The notes under the pieces are model-generated. The model saw nothing but the letters and a program-made list of their open reading frames with translations, was not told the origin of the DNA and made no database searches. The position numbers and the translations under genes are program-made. From the NCBI GenBank assembly GCA_028023455.1, contig JAQFVV010006273.1, forward strand, positions 1,056,001 through 1,120,000: a DNA stretch of 64,000 nt. The letters are read 5' to 3'. The DNA comes from Epiperipatus broadwayi (Eukaryota > Onychophora > Udeonychophora > Euonychophora > Peripatidae). Of this stretch, positions 62,841 to 64,000 are shown piece after piece. The first letter of the stretch is position 1, and the number at the start of each line of letters is the position of its first letter.

Positions 62841-63299
62841 TGAGATAACTGAGAATTTGTTCGACTTTAATGAAATCACTTCATCATGCATTATGAGCAT
62901 AAGAGCGGGCTTTACTGGAACAGAGGAGTAATGGTGCTGACAACTAATGAGCTATAAAATGAACATGAAAGATAATAGCTTGTCGGTGATTTAAGTAGTA
63001 TGGTGGCTTGTATTTGACAAAAAAATCTTACTGCACTTTAAGGAGAAATGGATCACAGGGAAAGCCAGGCCAAGTCATAGCTACGAACCTTTAGTGTTCC
63101 AAATATAATATAAGCGGGGGAGGAAATGCTTTCTTCCTCTATAATTTAAAATAACAGTAATATCACCACTGACAAGCCTGTGGAGTGGAAGATTGCCCTA
63201 CGTGAGCAACATTCGAAGATGATGACTTGATAGTTACCGTTTGAATAATAAAACTCAATTTATTTTAGAATGCTCTACATGATGAGTTGATCAAATTAA

Positions 63300-64000
63300 T
63301 TAAAGTCAAATGAGCTTTTAACAAATTATTTTAAAGAATTTATAAAATTATATTAATTATGCCCCAAACATCATGCCCTCCCTGAATCTTAATAGAAAGT
63401 AACAGAAATTTGAATTAAAATATATTTACTTGATTCCTTTATCGATCTTTTTGCAATAACACTTTAAGATCATAAATATGGATACATACATTTTAAATTA
63501 GTTAACAGAGCCAGGGACATAGGTTAGAAACAGAGCTAATAATTTATTATTAGCCAATTATAAAAATAGCAAACATTTAATAATTTATTTCGACTCGATG
63601 ATTGATAGAACGGTATAAATCTAGTTCTAATGGGCGAGAATTACTATTAGACTTAATATTATATTATTTGCATAAAACAAGTGGAACAAAGGAGCTCACG
63701 AATCGAAGGATTATTGGCATATAATTAAAAATAAATGACATTAATAAATTACTCAATAAATATATATAATACAGTATGAACCGCCATTGTAAGAAAGGAA
63801 TATTAAATTTAAAGACTAGAGGTTGAGAGAATTACTACATGACTTAAATATAGCATAAATTGAAGAAAGTTTTGTACACATTATTACATTAATAAATGAG
63901 AAGAGCTTTTAAAGGGATTTTAAAGTAAAGTTCAGAAACTGGCCAGAAAGTTATGGTTCATTATGGAAATATATTACCATTTCTTCCGGGCTGGTTCCGT
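63300..64000. other. AT-rich non-coding DNA to the window edge
   Basis: No motif, repeat partner or coding stretch was recognised. Any element continuing past 64000 cannot be judged. Confidence 0.35.

Overview
This window is AT-rich nuclear DNA from an animal, most likely an invertebrate. It has spliceosomal introns, tRNA-derived SINEs, non-LTR and Penelope-type retroelements, DNA-transposon MITEs and no bacterial-style operons. The repeat mix would fit a mollusc or another lophotrochozoan, but that is a guess. The one intact, confidently recognised gene is OST4 (44904-45017, + strand), the 37-residue subunit of the oligosaccharyltransferase complex. Its coding exon is bounded by a splice acceptor and a splice donor. 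A relatively CpG-rich block at about 41.8-42.27 kb ends in a good splice donor and is the probable promoter and 5' UTR exon, giving an intron of about 2.6 kb.

The rest is mostly repeats and relics. At 3.0-8.2 kb lies one long, frameshifted APE-type LINE with an ORF1 zinc knuckle, an endonuclease, a YVDD reverse transcriptase and a C-terminal CCHC motif. At 8.4-9.8 kb there is a Tigger/pogo-like non-autonomous element with TA target duplications. At 19.0-20.1 kb there is an intronless, broken copy of the mitochondrial p32/C1QBP gene, itself split by a palindromic insertion. At 24.8-25.5 kb, and more weakly at 39.6-40.4, 46.0-47.5 and 54.9-55.1 kb, there are decayed reverse transcriptase fragments, the first clearly RTE-like. 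At 53.0-54.2 kb there is a Penelope-like element (PLE) fragment with a GIY-YIG endonuclease tail. At 32.09-32.46 kb a hAT-type MITE has clean 8-bp target duplications. At 59.5-61.1 kb a 1.6-kb element with terminal inverted repeats sits inside an older repeat and itself carries a SINE.

The most interesting theme is a group of short non-coding mobile units that share three properties. First, they occur as head-to-tail multimers: a unit of about 450 bp at 0.8-1.5, 29.1-30.4 and 30.9-33.1 kb, and a 335-bp unit at 34.6-35.0 kb. Second, they are flanked by direct target duplications of 9-15 bp. Third, several turn back on themselves: direct copies are followed by inverted copies, or a nearly perfect hairpin is formed. 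The ~450-bp unit, the hairpin at 258-559 and the PLE tail all carry a CTGANGA / short stem / GAAAC motif that resembles a hammerhead ribozyme core. In the ~450-bp unit the flanking strands pair as stem I and a GUC lies in the cleavage position. I infer a PLE-associated, retrozyme-like population spread by reverse transcription with snap-back synthesis. The sequence shows the layout, duplications and motif directly; catalysis and mechanism are inference.
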